A DNA stretch of 64,000 bases from Triticum aestivum (GCF_018294505.1 NC_057795.1:231364643-231428642); one strand, 5' to 3'; counted from the stretch's first letter, positions 1 through 11,297 are shown. The notes: a model not told the origin generated them from the sequence alone. Made by a program: numbers and translations.

Positions 1-91
1 TCCCCCTATGCCCATGGTATTTCCAGAGCGTAATTATGTACACGTAATACTGGTTTCGCTATTTTGCAAGGGCTGGGTTGGGGCCGCATTT

Positions 92-1732
92 CTACGCGTG
101 CTCGGAACGTGCCAGGCGGTCTTGTTGTTGGTTACTCCGGGCGCGCTTGACGGTGTCCGGCCATTTAATAGCCGGACTCAAGAATTGCCTTAAGAGGCTG
201 CTTTGTACTTCAGCCGCGAGGGCCGCCGTATGCTCCTCCGTTTGGAGAGAGCGTTCGGTGTTTCCGTTGACCGTAATGACTCCTCGAGGGCATGGCATCT
301 TGAGCTTGAGGTATGCATAGTGCGGCACCGCATTGAACTTTGCAAATGCGGTTCGTCCGAGCAGTGCATGATAGCCGCTGCGGAACGGGACTATGTCGAA
401 GATTAATTCCTCGCTTCGGAAGTTATCCGGTGATCCGAAGACCACTTCAAGTGTAACTGAGCCTGTACAGTTGGCCTCTACACCTGGTATGACGCCTTTG
501 AAGGTCGTCTTTGTGGGTTTAATCCTTGAGGGGTCTATGCCCATCTTGCGCATTGTATCCTGATAAAGCAGGTTTAGGCTGCTGCCGCCGTCCATCAGGA
601 CTCTAGTGAGGTGAAATCCGTCAACGATTGGGTCTAGAACCAATGCGGTGAATCCGCCATGGCGGATGCTAGTGGGGTGGTCCCTTCGATCAAAAGTGAT
701 CGGACAGGAGGACCACGGATTGAACTTTGGGGCGACTGGCTCCATCGCATATACGTCCCTTAGTGCATGCTTCCGCTCCCTTTTGGGTATGTGGGTTGCG
801 TATATCATGTTCACCGTCCGCACTTGTGGGGGAAAGCCCTTCTGTCCTCTATTGTTCGGCGGCCGGGGCTCCTCCTCGTCATCGCTATGCAGCCCCTTGT
901 CATTGTTTTCGGCAGTTAGCTTGCCTGCCTTCTTGAACACCGAACAATTCCTGTTGGTGTGGTTGGCTGGTTTTTCGGGGGTGCCGTGTATCTGGCACGA
1001 GCGATCGAGTATTCGGTCCAAATTGGACGGTCCTGGAGTATTTCTTTTGAATGGCTTTTTCTGCTGATCGGATTTGGAGCCTCTGAATCCGGCATTGACT
1101 GCCGTATCCTCAACATTATCGCCATTAATGTGGCGCTTGTGCTTGTTGTGATGCAACCTGCCGTTGCTGTCCTTGGTATCCGAATTACCAGGGCTCTTGG
1201 TCATGTTGTTACTACGAGCTAGCCAGCTATCCTCTCCCGCGCAGAAGCGGGTCATGAGTGTTGTGAGGGCTGCCATGGATTTCGGCTTTTCCTGTCCTAG
1301 GTGCCGGGCAAGCCACTCGTCGCGGATGTTATGTTTGAAGGCTGAAAGGGCCTCTGCATCCGGACAGTCGATGATTTGATTTTTCTTGGTTAGGAACCCT
1401 ATCCAAAATTGTCTGGCTGATTCCTCTGGCTGTTGAATTATGTGGCTTAGGTCATCGGCGTCTGGTGGTCGCACATAGGTGCCCTGGAAGTTGTCGAGGA
1501 ATGCGGCTTCCAAGTCTTCCCAACAACCGATTGACTCTGCTGGCAAGCTGTTAAGCCAATGTCGAGCTGGTCCTTTAAGCTTGTGTGGGAGGTATTTGAT
1601 GGCGTGTAGATCATCACCGCGGGCCATGTGGATATGGAGGAGATAGTCCTCGATCCAGACCACAGGATCTATTGTGCCATCGTATGATTCAATGTTTACG
1701 GGGTTGAAACCCTCAGGGATTTGATGATCCAT
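92..1732 (-). CDS. Gag-protease polyprotein of Fatima-type element, uninterrupted
   Basis: An open frame of about 546 codons from ATG 1732 (protein begins MDHQIPEG). The N-terminal third is a Retrotrans_gag-like domain (WIEDYLLHI, ARHWLNSLP, FLDNFQGTY). The middle is basic, with a degenerate Cys/His knuckle (C-x-IHGTP then NHTNRNC). The C-terminal part is retropepsin-like with an active-site-like LMDGGSS. Gag would form the particle; the protease would cleave it. The frame ends after ARSEHA, the same point as in the two other copies here, and no RT follows. This is the only unbroken gag-protease of the three. Expression is unlikely because copy 2 separates it from its LTR promoter. Confidence 0.82.
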   Translation of the reverse strand: MDHQIPEGFNPVNIESYDGTIDPVVWIEDYLLHIHMARGDDLHAIKYLPHKLKGPARHWLNSLPAESIGCWEDLEAAFLDNFQGTYVRPPDADDLSHIIQQPEESARQFWIGFLTKKNQIIDCPDAEALSAFKHNIRDEWLARHLGQEKPKSMAALTTLMTRFCAGEDSWLARSNNMTKSPGNSDTKDSNGRLHHNKHKRHINGDNVEDTAVNAGFRGSKSDQQKKPFKRNTPGPSNLDRILDRSCQIHGTPEKPANHTNRNCSVFKKAGKLTAENNDKGLHSDDEEEPRPPNNRGQKGFPPQVRTVNMIYATHIPKRERKHALRDVYAMEPVAPKFNPWSSCPITFDRRDHPTSIRHGGFTALVLDPIVDGFHLTRVLMDGGSSLNLLYQDTMRKMGIDPSRIKPTKTTFKGVIPGVEANCTGSVTLEVVFGSPDNFRSEELIFDIVPFRSGYHALLGRTAFAKFNAVPHYAYLKLKMPCPRGVITVNGNTERSLQTEEHTAALAAEVQSSLLRQFLSPAIKWPDTVKRARSNQQQDRLARSEHA

Positions 1733-1951
1733 CACTTCGGCTGTGAAGCATAGTGGGTGTGCGGCGCCTCTGTATTGGGCTATATCACGACGCAGCTCAA
1801 ATGAGCTTTGTCTACTGTGTTTGGCCCGGCCGGAATTGCCATATCTGGCGTGACGGTTATCATCACGTATCGTGGGGCGCCCACGTGATCCGTAGATCGA
1901 TCTTGTTTGCCTTGCCTTGTCCTCCAGTATATCCCGTAGGTCTGGCGCGTT

Positions 1952-3156
1952 CTACCACGTCTTGGTATTTTTTGAGCGGCGCCGGCGTGCGGCTTGAGTG
2001 GAGGGCCGAAAGGCCTCTCTGTCGCGGCCACGAGGTGGCCGGTCGGCCATATCATGCACTAGTGATGTAGGTTGAGGTGCTTCCTCCGCTAATTGGGGTA
2101 GCAGCCTGCGTTTTGGGTAGCTCTTGGAGGGGCGTTCGAGCTCATATTCTTCGGCCGCAAGGACTTCAGTCCATCTGTCGGCTAGCAAGTCTTGGTCAGC
2201 TCTAAGCTGTTGTTGCTTTTTCTTGAGGCTGCTTGCCGTGGCCATAAGCCTGTGTTTGAAACGCTCTTGTTCGACGGGATCCTCAGGCACGACAAATTTG
2301 TCGTCGTCGAGGCTTGCCTCGTCTTCAGAGGGAGGCATGTAATTATCGTCCTCTACCTCTCTGCCTGCCGCTCTCTCATGAGGGCTGGCCTCTCCATCCT
2401 CCTGCACTGAATCTTGCTGGAGGGGATTGTCTTTGGCACTGTCATGTGTGTTATTGTCTCCGGTGCCAGAATTACCATTTTTACTGTGGCGGGATTTAGA
2501 GCGGCGTCGCTGACGCCGGCGCTTAGGCTGTTTCGTGGAGGGGTCATCCTCCGTTGTTCCATCGCCATTCCCATCTTTTGGGATGTCCACCATGTAAACG
2601 TCGTATGACGAGGTGGCTTTCCAGTGCCCTGTAGGTGCTGGTTCTTGGTTGTCTCCTGCATCGTCGTCCATACCGTCGATGTCTTCAGAGTCGAAGTCGA
2701 GCATGTCGGTTAAATCATCGACAGTGGCTACGAAGTGGGTGGTGGGTGGGCTTTGAATTTCTTCGTCGTCCGCATCCCAACCTTCCTGACCATAGTCCGG
2801 CCAGGGCTCTCCTAATAAAGAGAGAGACTTTAGTGAATTCAGGATGTCGCCAAAGGGCGAGTGCTGAAAGATGTCCGCGGCAGTGAACTCCATGATCGGC
2901 GCCCAATCGGATTCGATTGGTAGGGGCGCGGAAGGTTCGGAGTCCGGAGAGGAGCCCGACACCTTGGAGTCACGAGCTTCGCAAAGGACAGGGTTGGTGT
3001 TCGGCTCGATCGCCGTAGAGATTGCAGCCCCCGAGGCGGTGTCCAGCCACCCGTCCTCGATCGGCGCAGTCGGCTCTGAGCTAAGGGTCGGAGTGGACAC
3101 TGGTGCGGCCTCCAGGGCACTATCCGACGGCAGAGCTAGATCATACCCTTCGTGAC
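1952..3156 (-). pseudogene. Upstream acidic/basic ORF of Fatima-type element, copy 1, 5' interrupted
   Basis: Minus-strand frame upstream of gag-protease, homologous along its length to 4053-5099. It has acidic runs rich in D/E, a basic nuclear-localisation-like stretch (KQPKRRRQRRRSKSRHSK) near the middle, and a predicted helical segment (SSLKKKQQQLRADQDLL) toward the end. The open frame runs on to 3301, but 3157-3301 is LTR of copy 2, so the true N-terminus is lost. It ends in TAG at 1952-1954; homology continues in frame beyond it toward gag. Role unknown; it may be an N-terminal Gag extension. Confidence 0.65.
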
Positions 3157-3627
3157 GGAGGGAGTCCCGGACTAGGGGGTGTCTGGATAGCCAAACTATC
3201 ATCATCGGCCGGACTCCAAGACTATGAAGATACAAGATTGAAGACTTCGTCCCATGTCCGGATGGGACTTTCCTTGGCGTGGAAGGCAAGCTTGGCGACA
3301 CGGATATGTAGATCTCCTACCATTGTAACCGACTTTGTGTAACCCTAGCCCTCTCTGGTGTCTATATAAACCGGATGGCTTTAGTCCATAGGACGAACAA
3401 CAATCATACCATAGGCTAGCTTCTAGGGTTTAGCCTCCTTGATCTCGTGGTAGATCCACTCTTGTAACACATATCGTCAATATTAATCAAGTAGGACGTA
3501 GGTTTTTACCTCCATCAAGAGGGCCCGAACCTGGGTAAAACATCGTGTCCCTCGTCTCCTGTTACCATCCGCCTAGATGCACAGTTCGGGACCCCCTACC
3601 CGAGATCCGCCGGTTTTGACACCGACA
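3157..3627 (+). repeat. 5' LTR of Fatima-type copy 2
   Basis: 471 bp, matching 11730-12200 along its length. The family LTR starts TGAGGGAGTCC and ends GACACCGACA; here the first base is G instead of T. It contains the TATA box at 3363-3370, so it would act as promoter for the plus-strand transcript. Confidence 0.9.
3363..3370 (+). promoter_or_regulatory. TATA box in LTR of copy 2
   Basis: TATATAAA within GTGTCTATATAAACCGG. The same motif sits at the same LTR position in the other three LTRs of this family here (11936-11943 plus; 12598-12605 and 57135-57142 minus), supporting a conserved core promoter. Confidence 0.7.
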
Positions 3628-4052
3628 TTGGTGCTTTCATTGAGAGTTCCTCTGTGTCGTCACCGATAGGCTCGATGGCTTCTTCGACCATCATCAATGA
3701 CGCAGTCCAGGGTGAGACCTTTCTCCCCGGACAGATCTTCGTATTCGGCGGCTTTGCACTACGGGCCAATTCGCTTGGCCGTCTGGAGCAGATCGAAAGC
3801 TACGGCCCTAGCCGTCAGGTCAGATTTTGAAGTTTGAACTTCACGGCTAACAGCCGCGGGGACTTGATCCTCGATGGATTCGAGCCACAGCCGAGCGTGC
3901 CGTGCTGTCATGGCGAGCATGGTTTAGCTCTACAGCCAGACAGTACCCTGGAGGCCGCACTCGAACCCGCTCCGATCTTCAATTCGGAGCCGGCTGCGTA
4001 GATCGAGGACGGATGGCTAGACACCGCCTCAGGGGCTGCAACCTCTATAGCG
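3628..4052 (+). other. Leader / 5' untranslated region of copy 2
   Basis: Starts TTGGTGCTTTCATTGAGAG immediately after the LTR, where a primer-binding site is expected; I cannot assign the tRNA. Homology to the copy 1 frame begins near 3930, and a TAG near 3998-4000 interrupts that frame upstream of ATG 4053. Part of this leader (about 3757-3865) recurs at 12217-12326. Confidence 0.6.
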
Positions 4053-5312
4053 ATGGAGCCGAACAATGACCTTGTCCCTCATGAAGCTCGTGACTCCGAG
4101 GTGCTGGACTCCTTGCCGGACTCTGAACCTCCAGCGCCCTCTCCGATCGAATCCGATCGGGCGCCAATCATGGAGTTCACCGCAGCGGACATCTTTCAAC
4201 ACTCACCTTTTGGCGACATCATGAGATTGCTAAAGTATCTCTCGTTATCAGGAGAGCCCTGGCCGGACTGCGGCCAAGACAGTTGGGATGCGGACGACGA
4301 AGAAATTCAAAGCCCACCCACCACCCACTTGGTAGCCACTGTCGACGATCTAACCGACATGCTAGACTACGACTCCGAAGACATCAACGGTATGGACGAA
4401 GATGCCGGAGACAACCAAGAACCAGCGCCTACCGGGCACTGGAAAGCCACCTCATCATATGACATATACATGGTGGATATCCCAAAGGATGGGAATGGCG
4501 AAGGAATAGAGGAGGATGACCCCTCCAAGAAACAGCCCAAGCGCCGGCGTCAGTGGCGCCGCTCTAAATCCCGCCACAGCAAGAATGAAGATTCCGGCAC
4601 CGGAGACAATAATACACCGGACAGTGCCGAAGACAACCCACTCCAGCAAGATCCAGCGCAGGAGGATGGAGACGCCAGCTCTCATGAGAGACCGGCAGAA
4701 GAAGAGGTAGAGGATTATATGCCTCCGTCCGGAGACGAAGCAAGCCTCGACGACGATGAATTCATCATGCCTAAGGATCCCGTCGAACAAGAGCGTTCTA
4801 AACGCAGGCTTATGGCCACGGCGAACAGCCTCAAGAAAAAGCAGCAACATCTTAGAGCTGATCAAGATCTGCTAGCCGACAGATGGATTGAAGTCCTCGC
4901 GGCCGAAGAGCATGAGCTCGAACGCCCCTCCAAAAACTACCCTAAACGCAAGCTGCTCCCCCGATTAGAGGAAGCGTATGAACCCGCATCACCAGGAGAC
5001 AATACGGCTGACCGACCACCCCGTGGTCGCGACAGAGAGGCCTCTAGGCCCTTCACTAGACCCGTACCCCGGCATCGCTCGAAAAGCACAAGGCCATAGG
5101 GGAATGCTCTGGACTTGCGAGATATATTGGAGGATAAGGCAAGACAAACAAGATCGATCTATGGATCGCGTGGGCGCCCCACGGTATGTGACGACAGCCG
5201 TCGCGCCGAACACAGTAAGTCCAGTCGGGTCGAACAAAACAGACAAAGTTCTTCTGAGCTCTGTCGTGATATCGCCAGTACAGAGGCGCCACACACCCAC
5301 TATGCTTCATAG
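4053..5312 (+). pseudogene. Upstream acidic/basic ORF of Fatima-type element, copy 2
   Basis: ATG 4053 opens 348 codons to a TAG at 5097-5099, after which the same frame stays open to 5312. It matches the copy 1 frame at 1952-3156. Features: acidic N-terminal half with repeated D/E clusters, a basic Arg/Lys stretch (KQPKRRRQWRRSKSRHSK) around residues 160-180, a second acidic block, and a helical Q/K/L segment around residue 270. Gag-protease starts at 5321 in another frame. It may be an N-terminal part of Gag or an RNA- or chromatin-binding accessory protein. I recognise no domain. Confidence 0.6.
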
Positions 5313-5320
5313 ATGAAGTA

Positions 5321-6957
5321 ATGGATCATCAAATCCCCGAAGGGTTTAAACCCGTGAATATTGAATCTTACGATGGCACAACAGACCCCGCGGTTTGGAT
5401 CGAAGACTATCTTCTTCACATCCACACGGCCCGCGGTGACGATCTTCACGCCATCAAATATCTCCCCCTCAAGCTTAAAGGACCAGCCCGGCATTGGCTT
5501 AACAGCTTGCCAGCAGAGTCAATTGGGAGTTGGGAAGACCTGGAAGCCGCATTCCTTGATAACTTCCAAGGTACGTATGTGCAACCACCAGACGCTGACG
5601 ACCTAAGCCACATAATTCAACAGCCAGACGAATCGGCCAGACAATTCTGGACACGGTTCTTAACCAAGAAAAACCAAATCGTCGACTGTCCAGATGCGGA
5701 GGCCCTCCCGGCCTTCAAGCATAACATCCGCGACGAGTGGCTTGCCCGGCACCTGGGACAGGAAAAGCCGAAATCCATGGCAGCCCTCACATCACTCATG
5801 ACCCGCTTTTGCGCGGGTGAGGACAGCTGGCTAGCACGCAGCAACAACCTCAGCAAAAATTTTGGCAGTCCGGATTTCAAGGACCGAAATGGCAGGTCGC
5901 GTCGTAACAAAAACAAGCGCCGCATCAACAGCGACAATAGTGAGGATACGGCAGTCAATGCCGGATTCAGAGGCTCTAAACCCGGTCAGCGGAAAAAGCC
6001 ATTCAAAAGAACAACTCCGGGTCCATCCAATTTGGACCGAATACTCGACCGCTTGTCCCAGATACATGGCACCCCGAAAAGCCAGCTAACCACACCAATA
6101 GGGACTGTTGGGTATTCAAGCAGGCAGGCAAGTTAATTGCCAAAAACAATGACAAGGGGCTGCATAGCGATCACGAGGAAGAGACCCGACTGCCGAACAA
6201 TAGAGGACAGAAGGGTTTCCCCCCACAGGTGCGGATGGTGAACAAGATATACGCAACACACATACCTAAAAGGGAGCGGAAGCGTGCACTCAGGGATGTA
6301 TACGCGATGGAGCCAGTCGCCCCGAAGTTCAATCCATGGTCCTCTTGCTCGATCACTTTTGACCGAAGGGACCACCCCACCAGCATCCGCCACGGCGGAT
6401 TCGCCGCATTGGTCTTAGACCCAATCGTCGATGGATTTCACCTTACCAGAGTCCTGATGGACGGCGGCAGCAGCCTGAACCTGCTCTATCAGGATACAGT
6501 GCGCAAAATGGGCATAGACCCCTCAAGGATTAAACCTACCAAGACGACCTTTAAAGGCGTCATACTAGGTGTAGAAGCCAATTGTACAGGCTCAGTTACA
6601 CTGGAAGTGGTCTTCGGATCCCCGGATAACTTCCGAAGCGAGGAGTTAATCTTCGACATAGTCCCGTTCCGCAGCTATCATGCCTTGCTCGGACATACCG
6701 CGTTTGCAAAGTTCAACGCAGTTCCGCACTACGCATACCTCAAGCTCAAGATGCCAGGCCCTCGAGGAGTCATCACGGTCAACGGAAACACTGAACGTTC
6801 TCTCCGAACGGAGGAACACACAGCGGCTCTCACGGCAGAAGTACAATGCAGCCTCTTAAGGCAATTCTCGAGTCCGGCCGTTCAGCGGCCGGACATAGCT
6901 AAGCGCGCCCGAAGTAACCTACAACAAGACCACCTAGCACGTTCCGAGCACGCGTAG
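5321..6957 (+). pseudogene. Gag-protease of Fatima-type element, copy 2, frameshifted
   Basis: ATG 5321 begins the Gag domain (MDHQIPEG), colinear with copy 1. The frame is lost near 6136 just after the knuckle region and resumes in another frame at 6229 with the protease half (LMDGGSS near 6460), ending after ARSEHA at 6957. The halves are close to copy 1 protein at most positions, so the break looks recent. No pol follows. As it stands it would yield Gag without a linked protease. Confidence 0.8.
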
Positions 6958-8172
6958 CAGTGCGGCCCCAACCCCAGCCCCTGCAAAACGTCAAAACAGG
7001 TCCTTCGCGTACACCATTACGCTCTGAAGATACCATGGGCATGGGGAGAGGGGCACGACCACGATAAGCCTAGACTGCGGCTTAACCACACCAGGGGCTC
7101 TCAAGTGTGTCGTTCTTTTTTTTCTTTTTACCTTTTATTTTTTAACCACAGGACTCCGTTCGTCAGAAGCCCTGTCCGGCAGCAGACCTGCCGAACTCAC
7201 GATGCAATAGCCAGGGAAGGATAAAGGATACAACAAACATACAGGTCGTCTCCATTACGAGCATTTTTATACACCAATCTGCAGCCTACCCCTGGAGGGG
7301 GACATGTTTAACAGTCCCATCCCTTGCTTATCGCACTATTTGTATCGTCCTGCATTCATAGCAGCACTTATTGAATAAAACAATGCAGCACCTTTTTGCT
7401 TATAATTGCATTTCTTTTCATACATATGTTCATTTACGACATGTCGCATCCGTACACTTTGGTATGGTTAAAACACACCAGTGGCTTATGTTTCCCGCAT
7501 CATGGTGTGATAAGTCCGAACACTTTCACAAGTGCGGCACCCCGAACTTATAGCATTATATGCATCGGCTCCGAATCATGTCTTGGGTCAATAGTTGGGT
7601 TTGCCCGGCTCCCATGTTTTGGTACCTTACGTTCCGTTGTATCGGCTAAGGTAGCACTGGGAGAACCACTGCGATTGCGCCCCAGTTGAGCTGGGTTAAC
7701 GCCTCAGTGGAGAAAGCTAAAACTGACCGTCATGATGAGGCGAGAGCCGGTCGCTGTTCGAAGAGGTTTTTGCGAGTCCTTAGAGACTTATGCCGCTTAG
7801 AGCGAGGAGCCGGATCTTGTCCGGCCCAGGCGTGGATAGCGCCCCAAATTCGGCCTTCCGAAGACTAGGGGCTTCGCCGAAACTTAAAATTATAGAATTC
7901 TACGGCTAAGTGAGAGTGTTCAAGAATTATAAGTCTGGTTGCCTTGTTCGCTGTGTTGAGCGCCTCCCTAGATGGACCCAAAAATGGGAACAAGAGTGCT
8001 CAAGTTTATCCCAAACACCCCAGCACTCGTGGCATGGGGGCTGAAGCCGACGACTTGCCATCTCTCAGATTTGATAAACAGCCGCACAGAAGGTAATATT
8101 TTAAATTAACAAGCGTTGCTTAGTGCATATGAACTAAGTTTTCAGCGCACAGGATAACAAAATGCGAGTCTA
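6958..8172. other. Non-coding spacer between gag-protease and antisense gene, copy 2
   Basis: About 1.2 kb without a credible frame. It holds a T-rich tract at 7112-7142, and matches 60958-62154 of copy 3 in reverse. Convergent transcripts from the LTR and from the antisense gene would end in or near it, so polyadenylation signals for both are expected here, but I cannot place them. Confidence 0.6.
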
Positions 8173-11100
8173 CTAAAAAATTACATCTTTGGAGCACTCC
8201 CCCACAATAGTGCGGGCGCCCTTCAGCACACTCTTTTAATACATCTCGGGCGTGCGATGCTCCTTGCCCTTTGGTGGCGGGTCCGTCACAAGCTTCTGGG
8301 CATCCATCTTGCCCCAACGCACCTTTGCACGGGCAAGGGCCCGACGGGCACCCTCAATATAGGCGGAGTGCTTGATTACTTCAACCCACGGGCACGCATC
8401 CACCAGCCGCCGCACCAGGCCGAAGTAGCTCCCGGGCATGGCCTCCTTAGGCCACAGCCGAACTATGAGGCCCTTCATGGCCTGTTCGGCTGCCTTGTGG
8501 AGCTCGACCAGCTGCTTCAGCTGGTCGCTAAGGGGCACCGGATGTCCGGCCACAGCATACTGAGACCAGAAGACCTTCTCCGTCGAGCTCCCCTCCTCGG
8601 CCTGGTAGAATGCGGCAGCATCGGACACGCTGCGAGGAAGATCTGCGAACGCTCCTGGAGAGCTCCGAATTCGGGTAAGCAACAGGTAATTAACACTCAC
8701 ATGCTTACTTTGCATGAATAATAACTTACCCGCTGCTATTTTCTTCACTGCCTCAATCTCCTGGAGGGCCTTGTAGGCTTCGGCCTTAGCGGCTTTGGCA
8801 CTCTCAAGAGCCGTTGCAAGCTCAGACTCTCGAGTCTTTGAGTCACGCTCCAGGCTCTCATGTTTTTTCACGAGATCCTGGAGCTCTTGATGTACATCCG
8901 CCACCCGCACCTCCTGCTTCTCTCGCTCGGTGCACTCCGCGGCCGCATTGCGTTTGGTCGCGGCCACCGCCTCTTTCAGGGTCGCCACCTCATTAGTGGC
9001 CCCTGCAATACCCAAGTTATCCTTGTCATTCTTTTGCAACCAAAATCCTTTTCTGTAAGGTACAATTTTAATAAGGTGTTACTCACCTTGCTTGTCCTTG
9101 AGCTGCTTCGTGGCATGGCCGAGCTCGTTCTCGGACCGCTCGTGGTTTTCCTTCAAAGTATTGACCTCCGCAGTCAGTGCGGAGAGGTCAGCAGCGCAGC
9201 CTGCAATCCCATATTGACATATTTATTATGACTCCTGCGTATATCTTTTTAGATCCTTAGTCCGGCATTTCTTCCTGAACACCGAACCGAGCAACAGGGG
9301 CTACTGTCTATGCGGTACCATTTTATACATATTGAAATTCTTACCTCAAAGCCTGTTAGAAGGATGCTGCAGGCTTCAGTCAGCCCGCTCTTAGGGAGCT
9401 GCACCTTCTGAATCACTGCACTCATAACAGTGCGGTGTTCCTCTTCGATGGAGGCGCCATTGAGCGCCTCCAGCAAGCTATCCGGCACCTCCGGTTGGAC
9501 AGAGGCTGCCGGCGTCACAGTCTTGCCCTTCTTACAAAGGGGTCGCCCGCCGGACTCCGGAGCCACTGTGGGTTCCGGGGCCGAGTCCGGTGCAAAGTCC
9601 GGGAGGTTGTCCTGCGACATCTCCGGGCCCTCTCCTCCTGGTGGGTCCCTTCCTGGGATCCCACCTCGGCATCGTCCGCGTCACAGGGGGTGGAGGCAGT
9701 CGGAAGAGAATCCATATCCGACGCACCTAAGGACCCGCTCGATGAAGCGGGAAGATCATCCTTAGGCAGACTGCAGGGTTGTATGCGGCATTAGAAAGAC
9801 ATTATGTGGCGAAAAATATAAACCTTGAAGTTATTCGGGAGTCCGGATACTTACGATCTCGCCAGGGGCTTGGCCCTTGGAGGCCAGTCCTCGTCGCCGT
9901 CACTGGCGTTGGCGGAGCAGTCCGGGGGAAGAGTTTCTCCCTTCATGGACCCTTCGGCCTCCCTTGTTGGGGAGGCCTTCCTTTTCTTCCCCCCCCCCTC
10001 GCTGGGGGAGAGGCTTTCTTCTTCTCCTCCTCGCCTTGGTGGGAGGAGTCGGCCTCGGATTCATCATCCGATAGCACCTGAAAACGGGAACTCTTCCGAG
10101 TCCCCGTGGCCTTCTTCTTGGCCTTCTTCTCCGGCACCACGTGGGGTGCCGGAGCCAGCAGCCCCGTTAGGCGGGCGTCCGCTGGGTCCTCTGGCAATGG
10201 GGCCGGACAGATAGTCCGTTCGGCCTTCGCCAGCGAGTCTTGTCAAAGGTAAAGGGAGTTTAGATCCCGCATATAATCAAAGTATGGAAAACAAGTGGCA
10301 AAATCACTTACCTCGTCGGCTGGACGCTGCGAGCGGAATCCGCGATCTTCGGTAGCGGATGCGGGAGCCTCGGCGCCCTTGAACAGCACCTTCCAGACAT
10401 CTTCGTACGTAGTGTCGAAGAGCCCGCTCAGAGTCTGGTGCTGCGCCGGATTGAACTCCCACATGTTGAAGCCCCGTCGTTGGCACGGGAGAATCCGGCG
10501 GATGAGCATGAACTGGACTATGTTGACAAGCTTGAGCTTCTTGTCCACCAGCTTCTGGATACAGGCTTGGAGTCCGGTCAGCTCCTCCGAATCCCCCCAG
10601 ATCCGGCCACTCTCTTTTCAGGAGGTGAGCCGTGTAGGGATGCCAGATCTAAATTTGGGGGCTGCTGCCCAATCACGGTCACGCAGCTCGGTGATGTAGA
10701 ACCACCCCGATTGCCACCCCTTAATGGTTTCCATGAAAGTGCCCTCCAGCCACGTAACGTGGGACATTCTGCCCACCATGGCACCTCCGCACTCCGCTTG
10801 GCTGCCCTTCACAACCTTCGGCTTGACACTGAAGGTCTTCAGCCACAAGCCGAAGTGGGGCTGGATGCAGAGGAAGGCCTCGCACACAACGATAAACGCC
10901 GAGATGTTGAGGATGAAATTAGGGGCCAGATCATGGAAATCTAGGTCGTAGTAGAACATGAGCCCCCGGACAAAGGGATGAAGTGGGAAGCCCAGTCCAC
11001 GGAGGAAATGGGAAAGAAATACTACCCTCTCATGGGGCCTAGGGGTGGGGATGAGCTCTCCCTCATCGGGGAGCCGGTGTGCGATGTCGCTGGACAAATA

Positions 11101-11175
11101 TCCGGCGTCGCGCAACTTCTGGATCTGCCCCTCCGTGACGGAGGAGGCCATCCACTTGCCTCCCGCTCCGGACAT
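8173..11175 (-). pseudogene. Antisense multi-exon gene of Fatima-type element (Transposase_28-like), copy 2
   Basis: Minus-strand gene opposite to the element's LTR transcript. Start ATG 11175 (MSGAGGKWM). Six exons are inferred from coding breaks with GT/AG sites shared with copy 3: 11175-10312, 10238-9855, 9770-9345, 9200-9087, 9002-8730, 8642-8173 (about 840 codons). Exon 1 resembles the plant putative gypsy-type-transposon domain (Pfam Transposase_28, from recall): RLRDAGYL-like start, then FPLHPFVRGLMFYYDL and GWQSGWFYI. Exon 2 is Lys/Glu/Ser-rich; exons 4-5 look like coiled coil (A/E/K heptads). Damage: a TGG-to-TGA stop near 10618, a frameshift in a homopolymer in exon 2, and broken frame in exon 3. 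Function unknown. Confidence 0.72.
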
Positions 11176-11286
11176 AGTTGGAGAAGGTTGAGGTGAGAAG
11201 TGCGGACTTGGGCGCTGGAGCTCGAGTTCGCGGAGATGGATAAGCCAAGGAGGAAGAAGGCGTAGGTAAAAGGGTTGGATCTTTAT

Positions 11287-11297
11287 CCCCTTATATG
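11287..11297 (-). promoter_or_regulatory. Candidate TATA box of the antisense gene, copy 2
   Basis: Read on the minus strand as GCCCATATAAGG, about 120 bp upstream of ATG 11175. The same motif at nearly the same distance precedes the copy 3 gene (57830-57839). The spacing conservation suggests a dedicated promoter separate from the LTR. Confidence 0.55.

Larger units (their letters stand above)
1..3156 (-). mobile_element. Fatima-type non-autonomous Gypsy element, copy 1 (partial, internal region)
   Basis: Internal part of a minus-strand LTR retrotransposon: gag-protease at low coordinates and the upstream acidic ORF above it. It is colinear with copy 2 (about 3930-7060) in inverse orientation. 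The rest (antisense gene, 3' LTR) would lie left of the window. At 3156/3157 the sequence switches abruptly to a plus-strand LTR of the same family, so copy 2 interrupts copy 1 in its upstream ORF. Its own 5' LTR is probably the minus-strand LTR at 12339-12811. The family name is recalled from the LTR termini and not verified. Confidence 0.85.

Noticed and set aside
9430..10214. Plus-strand frames at 9430-9794 and 9779-10214
   Set aside because: Shadows of the antisense gene exons on the other strand; they break the conserved splice structure.
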